Assembly: GCA_905178155.1 (NCBI GenBank)
Contig: CAJINV010000001.1
Coordinates: 3,543,723 to 3,607,722, forward strand
Source: Amoebophrya sp. A120
Taxonomy: Eukaryota; Sar; Dinophyceae; Syndiniales; Amoebophryaceae
Direction of reading: 5' to 3'
Length of the DNA: 64,000 bases
The position numbers were made by a program, and so were the translations under genes. Numbering within the stretch: the stretch's first letter is position 1; each line of letters starts with the position of its first letter. The notes below the pieces were generated by a model. It saw nothing but the letters and a program-made list of their open reading frames with translations, made no database searches and had not been told where the DNA came from. Below are positions 1 to 11,700 of the stretch, in pieces.

Positions 1-1355
1 TCGAAAATGATGAAGGACCCTCACCAGTTGCTGACGGCACGTCGCCGGAGGTGGCAGAAGCAGAGGTGTCAAGAGTTGTTACATGCGCTCCACGAGGACA
101 TGAGATGGAGAAGCAGGATCAACGACAGACGAGGACTCCTGAACATAGTCTGGGCGGCCCAGAGAATACACCTGGCAAAAACACAGCGGCGTCCAGTACG
201 AAAGCCACTTCATCCAGTACAACAGAGGGTCAAAACTACTACGTCCATGGTGAGGACGAGAGCGAGGAGGTGGGCGAAACTGCGCTGCGTTTGTTAATCA
301 AGCCCCCGCAGTTTGTGGACAGCGTACCTCCTGCTAGCGACTTTTCCGCGAACGCGCCGCCCATGGCTTTTCTGGACGCGGCCTTCAGCACGACCTATTT
401 GGGGCCGGTCGTGTTGGATTGCAACGCGCTCGAGGCGATGGAGGTGTTTCGCCAGTTCCTGTACTGGTTTCGGGAAGTCGACGACGCCTGCGCTACATCC
501 GTACCGCTGCTGCAGCACGTGGTACAGAATTACGGATCCGAGATGGTCTGCATCATAGTGGAACGTCTCCTGCGGCTCAAGGCACACAGAGTGCTCGGGG
601 ACTACGTAGAACACGGGACCACGAACAGGGGCGGTGAAGAAGAGACCTTTATTTTCAACAGCGCTGCTGCCTCTACGTCTGCTTCCAGGGGCACTACTTC
701 TCCAGCAGCCGCGAGAATAGTAAATGCCTCCTACAACGAAGCAACCGCGTTCGGAGGTGCGTCGGTGCTCCACCTTCTTCTTCGCGGAATCCTGAAGCCC
801 GTGCCGCTGCTGCCGCCAGATCGGAAGCTTACGAGCCAGCTACTCACCTACCTCGAAGCACTTCTCATCCGGGTACTGCGCGAGGCCACGCCGGAGTCGC
901 TGAACACGACCGGGAAATTTGCGGACGAAGAGAAAAACTGGACCAGCCAGGTCTGTGAGCTCTTTGCCAGTGCAATTCTGGGTTTAGAACTCTTAACTCG
1001 CCCGGATCTGGAAGTTTCCACTTTGCTGCAAATCGCGCAGAGCCGGGACCGCTGCTGCACATGCCTTGTGGTCGCCACGGCTAACGGGCATTTAGCGGTG
1101 TGCGAAAAGATCGTCGAGAGACTGGGGAAGCATCTGGATCAGAAGTATCTCCGGGTTCGGTACCCGGTCACGCGGCAGCCGAATGTACTGGGGCAGCTCC
1201 GGAAATCCCTCGGCTACGTGTTCGAGTCTTCCGCGCAGTGCGGGGGAAAGAACGCAGCGGAGATATGCGTACACAACGTGAGCCGGATGGGGGATCAAGC
1301 GGAAGAGTGGCTAGCTCTTTCCGAGCAGCTCAAGCAGCTGGAAAAGAAAGGATAA
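1..1355 (+). CDS. 3' part of an unrecognised gene (5' end outside window)
   Basis: The reading frame is open from base 3 to the TAA at 1353-1355, with no stop before the left edge, so the gene probably starts upstream. In-frame codons before 51 (GTG) also read as a plausible Ser/Pro/acidic stretch. The first 90 or so residues are low complexity; the rest looks globular and helical, with Leu-rich segments near 770-900 and 940-1130 and paired Cys in a CCTC cluster near 1051. A segment around LVVATANGHLAVCEKIVERL has an ankyrin-repeat feel, but only one such unit is visible. No family was recognised. The downstream gene starts 540 bp later on the same strand. Confidence 0.6.
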   Translation, partial: ENDEGPSPVADGTSPEVAEAEVSRVVTCAPRGHEMEKQDQRQTRTPEHSLGGPENTPGKNTAASSTKATSSSTTEGQNYYVHGEDESEEVGETALRLLIKPPQFVDSVPPASDFSANAPPMAFLDAAFSTTYLGPVVLDCNALEAMEVFRQFLYWFREVDDACATSVPLLQHVVQNYGSEMVCIIVERLLRLKAHRVLGDYVEHGTTNRGGEEETFIFNSAAASTSASRGTTSPAAARIVNASYNEATAFGGASVLHLLLRGILKPVPLLPPDRKLTSQLLTYLEALLIRVLREATPESLNTTGKFADEEKNWTSQVCELFASAILGLELLTRPDLEVSTLLQIAQSRDRCCTCLVVATANGHLAVCEKIVERLGKHLDQKYLRVRYPVTRQPNVLGQLRKSLGYVFESSAQCGGKNAAEICVHNVSRMGDQAEEWLALSEQLKQLEKKG

Positions 1356-1892
1356 AAAATCTTCAATGTGTCTGTTGTCGGGACAGTTACGGTAGAAATA
1401 CAAGCGACGCATGATTATATCAGGTGTATGCGGTACGCATCTTCAAAGCGCATCAGATCCTCACAGCCGCGGGCTCGACATGTGTCATCATTTGGAAAAG
1501 ACGTGTTCGTGAATTGCGATCAAGAAGTAAGTAGAAAGAATAAACTTGCTGACGTTCGACAGATCATGCTTAAGTAAGTACTTCTAAGCGACTTAGATCA
1601 ACAAATAGAGCCTAATTTTGCTGATGCTGAATCAATCTGCAATGCTCACACTTTGAACACTATGTAATTGCGCAGGCAGTATATGTGTAAAGTTTGACAG
1701 AGTCAGAATGCTGTTTTTGTCATAGTAGGCCTAGAAAAGGCTTCTATAGGCAAAGGGATGAACTGCATCCCTTAGAAGATCTCCTTATGTCATAGAACGT
1801 AAAACTTTTTAGATGTAGATCATCAGTATTTCGCTTTAGAGGGTGCAGGACATTTTCTGTCTTTGCTACCGGTCTATTAAGGAGAAGAAAAT
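1356..1892. other. intergenic, no gene seen
   Basis: This AT-richer spacer between two + strand genes holds only short open frames with no protein-like composition. It presumably carries the 3' UTR of the first gene and the promoter and 5' UTR of the next. I see no RNA gene or repeat in it. Confidence 0.5.
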
Positions 1893-2825
1893 ATGATCAC
1901 CACTTTCAGTGACGACGAGGACGAGGTCGCCGGGTACCAAGTGGAGAGCCTTACGGAAGCGGGCGAAACTACCTTCAGCAAAGGCTACGAGCCGCTGATC
2001 CGCAACACGCCCGCTTTCGAGCAGGGTTTTTTCGAGGATGTGTCCGTGCTCCGGCTGCCGCAAAAGCTGGCCCGCGAAGTCCAGCAACCGGGGGCGCAGC
2101 TCGAGTTTTGCGGCGACTACATCCTTCTAAACGGCATCCGGTACCCGTGCGCCCACCACCAGCTGCCCTACCCGGTGGAAGCGTTCGAGGAGCGGTTTAA
2201 GGTGGCTGATGTGCAACACATATCGGTGGTCGATGGGTCCAGACCAATAATACCAGGGGAAAATCGTAAAAAGAATAAACCGCCACATAAAAGAACTCAA
2301 GCGGGCCGCGAGATGAACAACAGCGCAGATGTGCGCGGAACAGCATCTGGTACTACACCTGGAAGACATAAAAATCCTGCAGATGATGAAAACGTCGACC
2401 TTGATATCGACGAGGAAGGAAATTATGAACCTCCCGGTACATCAACTAAGCAGCCGGGAGATCATGCTGACGACATTGACGAGGAGGGGGCACCTCCTAC
2501 TTTACAGCAGCCCCGACTGCTCGAAAAGGTCCCGGACTGCGTGAGGCCACAGAGCATGGGTCTCACGAACGTGCGACGACCGAAGAAGAAGCCCTCGGGC
2601 TTCACGGACGAACTGTTGCAAGAGGCTTGGGTCGCACTGGAGGAGCTTGCGACAGACGGCGACTACTCGTACTGCGAGGACATTGTCGAACTGGACGAGG
2701 AGGCGTATTTGGAGCTGCGCCAGAGACACCGTGCGCAAGAATGGTTTCCGCCTGACGACAGTGCCTTCGGTAGCGGGGCGGATGAGGATGACACCAGTAG
2801 CTCCGGCTCCGTTGATTCGGACTGA
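1893..2825 (+). CDS. TAF7-like TFIID subunit
   Basis: A single-exon 310-residue protein starting at the ATG at 1893. Residues about 45-120 follow the TAF7 (TAFII55) N-terminal domain: a VSVLRLP strand matching the family's FILRLP, then a strand ending in an NGIRYPC-type segment, a Leu-Pro-Tyr stretch, and ERFKVADVQHISVV, which matches the family's FYKTADI-Q-LV segment. The remaining half is Asp/Glu-rich and low complexity, with a helical segment near residues 230-275 and an acidic Ser/Gly tail. TAF7 is a subunit of general transcription factor TFIID, so a nuclear role is expected. The match rests on remembered family pattern only; overall identity is low. An acidic protein of other function remains possible. 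Confidence 0.5.
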   Translation: MITTFSDDEDEVAGYQVESLTEAGETTFSKGYEPLIRNTPAFEQGFFEDVSVLRLPQKLAREVQQPGAQLEFCGDYILLNGIRYPCAHHQLPYPVEAFEERFKVADVQHISVVDGSRPIIPGENRKKNKPPHKRTQAGREMNNSADVRGTASGTTPGRHKNPADDENVDLDIDEEGNYEPPGTSTKQPGDHADDIDEEGAPPTLQQPRLLEKVPDCVRPQSMGLTNVRRPKKKPSGFTDELLQEAWVALEELATDGDYSYCEDIVELDEEAYLELRQRHRAQEWFPPDDSAFGSGADEDDTSSSGSVDSD

Positions 2826-3735
2826 CCGGAAAATACGAGCAGATGCGATGTCATTTTTTCGACGACTTGAGTGTAGTTTAGTTCACACCACGACATCAAT
2901 AAGGCGACAAGTATCTATTCATATCGGCACCTTGTTTGGGTAGCTTCTAGAATAACAACGCACCTACCTCATGCTGGTTGGAATCTTTTCTAAGCACTAT
3001 CGAATTGTTGTCTCCACAGCAGGTCCTTCTAGTTCTGGGCGACACTTACGACTTGATGGTGTCAGCCAGATGCGTTAACGACAAATATCTGCACGGCCGA
3101 TGCGTTAACGAAAAATATCTTCCACCGATCGCGTAGCGATCAAATTTGCGTTTCCGCTATAGTTCTGACATTATAATTTGAAATACACCAGATCAGGAGG
3201 AAGATCGTTTTGTATAAATAGGTTTCATCTGTTCCATTGTGCTACTAACGCTCGAGTTGATCTACTATCTTGAAATGATGAAGATCTTTGTGTTGCATGG
3301 ACACGAAATAGCAAGTCGTCGATTCAAAATATCTTTATTGCAGAAACACTCAAAGATAAACTAAAGAACACGATCTCGTCGTTTCCTCGTCTGTTCTGGA
3401 GATAAGACAGTCTTCGATTTGTCATCTGAGCGACAGGTGGGGCTGGCAGAACGAACCGAGAAAGCGACTATTTTTTTGTTGTGGCAGTACGAAAACGACA
3501 GCGACCACCAACAATAACAAATTAATTAACGAAAATGAATGATGTAGAATCCATGAGCCTCTGAACACCTCCAATGAGACCCGTTATGGTAATTGCTTCT
3601 GAAAGTATGTTGTGCGCTCTCTCGACTAGAGAGTTCAGAAAAATATAGCCTTCCCAGCGGGACACGCAGTCGTCTGTGCCGGGACCACGCTAGTGAGTCA
3701 TCCCTCTACAACGAGACCACCACGACTTCGGCAAC
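2826..3735. other. intergenic, no gene seen apart from a short tandem repeat
   Basis: AT-rich spacer with no credible ORF. It contains a two-copy 30-bp tandem repeat at 3069-3120 (listed separately). The last 100 bp before 3736 should hold the 5' UTR of the next gene. Confidence 0.5.
3069..3120. repeat. two-copy tandem repeat, 30-bp period
   Basis: The 22-bp stretch beginning GATGCGTTAACGA and ending ATATCT occurs at 3069-3090 and again at 3099-3120 with a single base difference. It lies in an intergenic spacer. Function unknown. Confidence 0.8.
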
Positions 3736-6700
3736 ATGGCTCCCAAGAAAGCACCACCAGCGAAGGCGAAAGCCGCCGCATCGGCGAAAAGCAAGGCGAT
3801 GAAAGCAGCTCCGCCCCCGGCACCAGCCATGAAGAAGGCGTCCTCGAGCGCGAAAGCCAAGGCGAAACCACCTGCGCCAAAGGGCAAGGCAAAAGCAAAG
3901 GCCGCATCGTCGAAAAAGGTATTCTTGAGTAGATTCACCGTCATTGATTTTTTCAAAAGCAGCGAGACCAATCAAAGTGCTGGTCTCCTAACCTACCTCG
4001 TCGCATGAAAGGAAAATGGCCTGCAGAATTCAAAAATGTACACTGAAAACTCGCAGGCACCGGTCGTGGAAGAAGAAGATGAGGAGGACGAGGATGAAGA
4101 GGATGACGACGACGAAGATGAAGACGATGACGAGCCTATGGAAGACGCAGATCAAGATGAGGACGACGAAGATGAAGATGAGGAGGAAGGTATAATGTTT
4201 TCATTCAACATTAATACGCCTGGTTTCGTGAACTAGCAGTGTCTTGTAGTTTTCTGAAAAGGGCATGACAGAAAAAAAAAGAGCTGTTGTGTTGGGCATT
4301 GTGATGCAGTGCGTTCCATTAGAATGAAACGACGAAATGAACACTACAGAAGACGACGAGGACGAGGATGATGAAGACGAAGACCCAGAAGCAAAAAGGA
4401 GAAAAAAGGACGACGTACGATACGAGTTTTGTTTTCGCAAATTTACTCGTGCTGTTAGTTTGTTTAGGTATCGAAGATGCGAAACCCACTGTGTCATCCT
4501 CAACATCGTTCCATGTTTAACATAGAGAAAATCGTAATCTTAATGAACAGGACGCAAAAAGGGAGTATCGCGGGCTTCGAGACAACTTGGACGACCTGGA
4601 CCTTCTGGGTGAAGACGCGGCAAAAAAGCACGAGGCGGCACAGGCGGAGTTCGAAGAGTTCGAGCACGACGCGGATGCACTGGTGCAGGGTGCGCAAAAG
4701 GCGGGTATCAAACACGGTCACGAGCAAGCCTTCGACGCCAATTTGCTCGGGCAGTTCGAACAGGATCAGGAAATTCTGGACGTAATTGCGGAAAATCTCG
4801 GAGACCAGATACACCTGTATACCATTTATTATTTTACGCTCTTTTTTATAGAAATTTCGATGCTGTAGTACAATCAAGTGATTTCTATGAATATGTGGTG
4901 TGCGTTGTCAACTCCTTGTCGTGTTTCTGCTTCTGCATGACCATCGTCTATCTTCCGGCATAAGTTTTTTAAATTTTGATTGAAAATAACAACTAACAGG
5001 GTGAAGCCGGCTCGTAAGGACGAGGACCAAGAGGAGGAAATCGGGCCCGAAGAGAAGGGGGATATGGACAAGAACATCACGTATCTCTTCATCGAGCCGA
5101 CCGAGTTAGAGAGCGGGTTCGCCAAGACGGTCGCTGTTTACGATCAGATCAACCGATTTTGGAGGTTCAAGACCGACGCGCAGAGTGTCCGAGAGGTCGA
5201 AATGGGACAAGTGCAAGGTGCAAAGATCGTCGAAATGGGCATCGAAGATTACAAAGAGGATCTTCGCGACCGGGCCGAGCAGCGTAGGCTGAACCGACGA
5301 GGGTCCGACCAAAACCGCGTCCCACGCGTACCCGGTGCACCGAAGGAACCCCGTGTGAAACGCGCGGACCGGGAGCCCAAAGAACCGCGTGCCCCAAAGA
5401 AGGAGGTCGTGATATCGGACGTCGCAGGTATTGTTCATTACACAGACGTCCAGACCATTTTTGTTTCAATTTGTACCAATCTCAAGGTTTCTGCTGCGTA
5501 TTGTGCAAGACCATAACGTGTTGGAGCAGAAGGAGTAGACAAGATTTTATGCAAAGGAGCAAAAACTACCTTCTTGACAAACAAAAACCACAGACGTGTC
5601 CGCACTGATGGAAGAACTGAAGATAAATCCTCTGAAATACGGTAAGTTGGACGAGAATTTGCAGCAGCAGGTGCTAGCAAGAGACCCCAACATCGAGATC
5701 GCATTTAAGCAGAAGGAAATGGAGTCCGGCAGAAGGCAAGCCTTCGAAAAGTTGCAAGGCAGCAAGATTGGCAGCATGTTCTTGGAGAAGTTCAAAATGT
5801 TTCAAGAGCTCGCTTATTTGCGGTCGAAGGACCTCACCGGCAAAAGAGAAGGAGAGACGCAGTGGTCGGGTCCGGTATCGCCGGATCAGCCCATGACGAA
5901 AGAGGGATTCGCAGCAGGAAAGTCGCAGCTCGACGGCGTGAAGGCGGAAGTCAACCGCATCAAGGTTAGCGTAGCTGCATCCGAGGAGAACAAGGACGAC
6001 ACCGAGGCAATAAACAAAAAGGTGAACGAAAAGATCGCGCAGCTCGATAAAGAGCGTCAGAGCAAGATAGAAAGTCTCACCAAGAGGCTCACGGCCGCGC
6101 AGCAACACGTCAAGATCGATATGCGGCACTGGCGACTGATGAGGCCAGACCCCGGGTACGATCCGGACAAAAAGGACGACGGCCTCGATCCGGAAAAGAG
6201 GGGCAAGACAGGCTTATGAAGATGAAAGACGCACGCTTCCCTTGCTAGAACTTGCTTGAACTTCCTTCACATAATGGAACGGACCTCCACTCAGTGTCTT
6301 TCTTAGTGGTCTTACTACTGTTAAACTGGTCATGACTTGGATAAGGACCAAGAAACAAAATCGATCCCCCACGTGACTGTTTGTCTCCATGGTGACAGTG
6401 CCCTGACACCAGCACATCTTCACACTGCTATAGAGGCGGGCGCAGATCACGAACTCTCGCTGGAGTTTATTCGCACTCATCCGCAAGAACTTCATTGCAC
6501 CTTGTCCTACTAGGAGACAAAAGGCACCAGCCAAAAATGGCAGAAACAGTATGTATGCAAAGAAATCTAGCGGGGCGGTTGCGCTTTTCACCAGGATGCA
6601 ACTGGGAGGACGTGGATGACGAGCCAAACGAGGCGCTGAGAAAAAGGGCAATCAGGCGGCACCAAACCAGACCCCATCCGGAGGAGTTATTCAAGAACCT

Positions 6701-7487
6701 GTCTCCCGATGAGATGATACACCAGAAGTTGACGTTTATCGGAGTGGAAGCAAACGCGAGGCGTGTCGCGATGGAGGAGCTCGGGCGCCGGCACAAGCTA
6801 GGAAAAGCGATTCGGAGTATAGTTTAGTTTTGTCAACAACCAGTTCATCTTTTTTGTACTGTCCTCACATTCGCCTTCGCATGAACACTGATGAAAATAC
6901 AGTGAATTGCACTGATGGATTGCTTGAGCACGAAGATTTCCCTTTTTTGCACGACAACAGATAAAGACACGACCGCGACGCACAAAGTTTTTGGGACGCA
7001 AATCAAAACCTTTCCGGGGCGCGTGGAGGCACGTGTGGCCCACACGCTGGCCGGTATGGCCACGGTGTACCCGGAGGAGACTCACGTGGACAACCAGCAG
7101 ATCGTGCGCTTGGAAGATGACCGGTTCATGGGCCCCACGCTGAAGGCCCGGGCGACGATGGCGATGCGGTACAACCTGCTGATGGGCGGAAATGTCTCGT
7201 ACACGGGGAAGGGGCTGGAAGACGTCCGCGTTTTGCAGCCGGTGCTCCCCATGGACGAGGCGGGCCGCAGCATGGCGTTCGAAGGAGGCTTAACGGCCGC
7301 GGGCGGTTTCACGCAGGCCGTCGCCGATCATGGCGGCTTCACCGAAATGGGGGGCGGCATGAGTGTGGTGGACGACATGATGGGAGGTGGCGGTGGCATG
7401 ACCGTGCACGGCATGGACGTGGATCAAGGCGACAGCGACGAGGACGAAGATGCGAAGGCTAGAAACGAGAAGTTCGCGCTTTACTAA
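3736..7487 (+). CDS. unknown protein with basic then acidic N terminus (8 exons)
   Basis: Model: join 3736-3918, 4057-4189, 4350-4414, 4551-4816, 5000-5427, 5594-6211, 6595-6816, 6961-7487; 2442 nt, 813 residues. All introns are GT-AG except 6212-6594, which starts GC. The ATG at 3736 opens a Lys/Ala/Pro-rich basic tail of about 60 residues. Exons 2-3 encode almost uninterrupted Asp/Glu. The middle has a helical region (exon 4), a more globular part beginning DKNITYLFIEPTELESGF (exon 5), a Lys/Arg/Pro-rich linker, then a charged coiled-coil-like exon 6. The C terminus holds a Gly/Met-rich stretch (GGG and MMGGGGG) and an acidic end. The basic-plus-acidic N terminus resembles nuclear or chromatin proteins, but I recognise no family and propose no function. 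Confidence 0.75.
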
Positions 7488-8733
7488 ATAATGGCGAATA
7501 TGAACCTCGGCTACCGCTGGTGCCACAACCTCCCTGTTAGTCTGCCGGCGGTGTTGATCACTGATTCTGGCGGTTCGAAATTTATTCCACGCAGTTCTTG
7601 AAGTTTTTCTGCGGTGCGACTTTTTCAACTGCTTGTACGTGCGCTTCATCCCTGCTGTGCCAACCGCGGGGTCCAAAGCTGACAAATCATATCACATGTC
7701 CATATGTATCATCGACGAACGAAGAAACAAGAAAAATAAACTTCAAGAACGACAACTACTAGATCTACGACATCCGTGTCCGTGAGTCCGCTTGAGGGCG
7801 AGCTACTCGTCCCCTGGCGTCCGTCTTTCTTGATCTGCAGCAGGTGTTCATCGAAAGAGGGATTTTTCTATACAGTGGTGACAGCCAGTGTCGCGGGCAC
7901 GTGGCGGGCTGCTCCTTTTTATTTTCATCGACATCAAAGCGACTTGAGCTGATTGTTGATTTGTCGATCGTCTTCCCGAGCGACTCTGGACTGTGTATAT
8001 GCTTTCCTCGGAATCTGGCTCAATCAGACTCCGAGCACAATCTGGTTGACACTTATTGAGACTGAGTGTCATCATGGATGAAATCGGAGCATGAGGCGTT
8101 GGACCGGGAGAATTCACTGAACCAAATCTGAGAGATAACTCCGTGCAGCATTCGAGCGCTAAAGACTTAAAAGAATTTTGTCGGAACTCGCATTTGCCAT
8201 TGAGTCGATGGTTTCTTCCCTGCGCGAGTTATTGTTTACCTTCATTCCAGAGTCGAAGCTGGCGCTGGACGATGACAAGTTTATTTGCGTTGCGTCTAAG
8301 TAATGAAAATCAAAATATGGAAATCGAAAACGAAATGGATTTTGATAAAGAACAAGATTTTGGAATTGGAACGTAGAATACCAGTAGAATAATTTCACGC
8401 ACCAGACCAACCGAGATTATAGTGGTTGAAGTAATTGTAGGGAATTTGAATTATACATGGCGATCCTCCGCGGTTGTGCTTTGGGCGCCTGCTTCGGCGG
8501 GGATGCGTAGCCTACCGCGGTGAACCCCGCAAGTTCCGGAGTGAAGGACTAACGCCAACGGGGAGGCTTGACCATCAGAATTTGTACTGCCGACGCTGTG
8601 CCAGGCACGAGCCTTGTCACAGCCTCCGAACGTTCGGTTCCTGTACAGCGAACCTTTGTAGTGTGAGACGCACTGTTGTTCAAACGACGTCCGTGAGTGG
8701 TGTTGGTTGATATCGCAGTGAAGGAGCGCGAAA
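7488..8733. other. intergenic, no gene seen
   Basis: About 1.2 kb without a supported gene. The stretch 8455-8700 is distinctly more GC-rich than the rest and lies just upstream of CCDC40, so it may be 5' UTR or promoter. I could not fold it into a tRNA or other known RNA. Confidence 0.45.
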
Positions 8734-11700
8734 ATGGCGGATCCCACGGAGCCACCACCGGAGATGATGGACGAGGAGGAGGAGGAAATCCCGCTGTTGA
8801 AGCAGGACCACCCGCTGCTGGCGCGCGTGCAGCGCGCTTTGCTCGAGCAGCTCACCGCACAGAAGGACAGGCTAAGGCTACAGCTCTCCGAAAAGCAAGA
8901 AGAGTTGAAAAAGCTCGTGGGCCATCGAGAAAATATCGGTTCCAATTTATTGTTGTTCGCACACGAAGATTATACCCTTTGAAGCTAGTCAATAACAACA
9001 ACTCACTGTCATGAGATGCGAAGAGCTAGAACACGCAAGGAAAAAAGAGCGCTCATGTTTGTACTTATGTTGTCTCGCCGAAAAAACAGGTGTGACCCTC
9101 TACCACGCACAGCAGCAACTTGCAAAACTTCAGCTGTCGCAGGAGGAAATCCAGGATAAGTTCGCCAGCATAGTGCAGTCGAAGGAGGATGAAAACCAGA
9201 AACTCGAGACCACCACTAGCGAGTATATAACTTGATATTGATGAAACTGTGCGGTGTCCAGGTCAAGGTCTTACTTCGTACAGACCACATGCATCGATTC
9301 TCAGACCACCATTTTGGAAAAGCTCATGGACTTTCTTAGCTTTTTTCTTGGTCCATTATCATGTACTTAAAACATCAAACAAAATTTTCTTCCTGTACTC
9401 CAGGTACGAAGTAGTAAAGCGAGACGTTGACAAGCAACTGAAGCAAGTGAACAAAGCCCAGGACGAACTAAATCAGCTGAACACCACCCTGCGGCAGGTG
9501 GAAGAGTACAATGAGCAGATGAAAGGTGAGATTGGCATAACGCGACGCGCGACCTACAAAGCAGAAGACGTAATAAAGAAGAAGGAGAAGGTCAAGAAAA
9601 TGCAGGATGTCGTGATTGACAAGTAAGAAGCCAGTAATTCTCTCAACACTCAATGTTCATGTTGTTGATGCAATAGCAAACGCAATTCTGAGAAAGTGGA
9701 AATATGAATATCGAGATTTGTTACTGATACTGTAGTACAAGACCGCTGATGTGATGTGCAAAATCGAAAAACTTTCAGGATGAATCAAGAGATCCGAAAG
9801 CTGAACGACAGTAAAGCGGTGTATGAAGCACAAATAGTTGCACAACGTGCGGAAACTGAAGCGGCAGTGAAGACGATTCAGGAAGCCGCAAAGGAAATTG
9901 AAGCGGTCTCATTCGAGAAGCGACAATTGGAGCTTTCATGGCGATCCAGTTTGATAGGGATACAAAAGCGGGACGAGGCGTATTGATTCATGCATTTTAT
10001 CCATATGGCGCTGGAATCAAGGAATGTGTATGTCCATGTGCATTGTTGGTAGAACTACTTCGGTATGCTTGAGCTAGTGCTTCGCCGTCACTTGTTTTAA
10101 ACACAAAACTGCTGTGCCGTATACAATGCTACAGGGCCCAAGAGGTGATTTCCGCGACGTCCAAGGTGGAACAGCGGCAGAGCGAAATTCAGAACGAAAT
10201 CCGCGGCCTGCAGAACAGCATTAGAACCGAGCAAGAGCAAAATGAAAAGCTCGCAGCGGTGCAAGATCGCAACATGAAGGAAATCCAGTACCTGCAGTCA
10301 CAAATGACAGTGGTAGAACTGGATGCTCACACAACATTTTTATACCTGGTGACCACACGACATTTTTATACAAAATTTCGTCACAGCACCATTAATCTCC
10401 AGATGCAACAGTTTGGATTCTTTGATGTCGCATGTACTCCCGATCAAGTCGGATTTTTATTCTTGTATGGACCATACAATATCAGGTTCGCGCAGAGCGT
10501 GAAAGACTTGCGGGGCACTACAGCATGCTGAAAAAGTCGCTGGATCACGCACAAACCGAAACCGCGCATTTCGACACCGCCATAGGGACTTGTCAAAACG
10601 AAATCGACATTCTCGAGGGCAAGGTTCAACGGACGTCGAGGCACATATCAGACACCTACAACAAAATCGACGCTTTTGTTTCCGACCAAGTCACGAGCAA
10701 GAGAAACGAGGCAGCCACACTGAAGAATATCAAAAAGGTACCTGTCATAGATGAAGAGACTTCTGAGATCATCGGAGGCGCATTTATTTTTTTACGAGCT
10801 GGTTTAGTAGTACAGGTACAGGATTATCTTCTTTTTTCCATCCGGTAGGATAGGAGCAGAATGTCAAAGTCTTGCAAAAATTATTGTACTGTTTTTCAAC
10901 AGGTTGCCACTGAAGTGGTGACGAAAGAAGAGGAAGCTGCGAAAACGAAGAACGACATCTCGAAGATAAAGATGCAGGTCCTCACAACAAGGTCAAAACT
11001 GAGCGGCCTCGCTGCCCGAGTGAAGGAACTAAACTCCGACCTCGACCAGCGATCGAAGGTGATCGCTTCTCACGAAAGCGAAATCAAGCAGAGGCATCTG
11101 CAAATCGAGAAAAAACAGCTCTTCGTGGACCGGCTTAACCGGGAATACGATGACAAGAGGAGTATCGTCTTTGTTTTGTTGTATACTGCTGTCGTTCTTG
11201 AAGTAGATGTTGACGTAGAAGTTGCCTTGGTCACACAGTAAGAAAGTAAGAGTAACTCGTTTGGAAGCTTCGTCGCACCCCTCCTTTCATTCTCCTGGAA
11301 TTATCGTTTTGGATTTACGATTGAATTTCTATTTCAGGGCGACTGGAGGAGGAGCTCGGAGAGGCCGTAGAGTCTTCGGGACCACTAGAAGCAAAATGCA
11401 AGTCCTTGCGGCGGCAGATAGGAGAAAGATGTAAAACGGATAGCAGAGTTTTTTCATTTGTTTTTGTTCATAGAAGTCTTGCAGCGTGAGTTGTCCCTGC
11501 CTGTCTGTAGTCGTGTTGACCATTGTTCTTTTAGAAATCTAGAAGAAAAATTCCCAGCGGCCGCCTGTGCGTTCCAGCAGAAGGAATGGCTGAAGAAACA
11601 GCACAAGATTTTAGAGGAGCAGGTCACCGCGGATCAAATAAAAGCAACAATCGCAGAAATGAAGCATCGGAAAATTATTCTCGAACAGAAGAAGGTATAA

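Noticed and set aside
8460-8700. Possible structured RNA or tRNA in a GC-rich block
   Set aside because: No cloverleaf with a conserved T-loop could be formed, and there was no match to a known small RNA that I could recognise.
9980-10134. Apparent intron without GT in CCDC40
   Set aside because: Cutting at GC|GTATTG and CTACAG|GG gives RDEAAQEVIS, which aligns to human CCDC40 without a gap, so it is an ordinary GT-AG intron.
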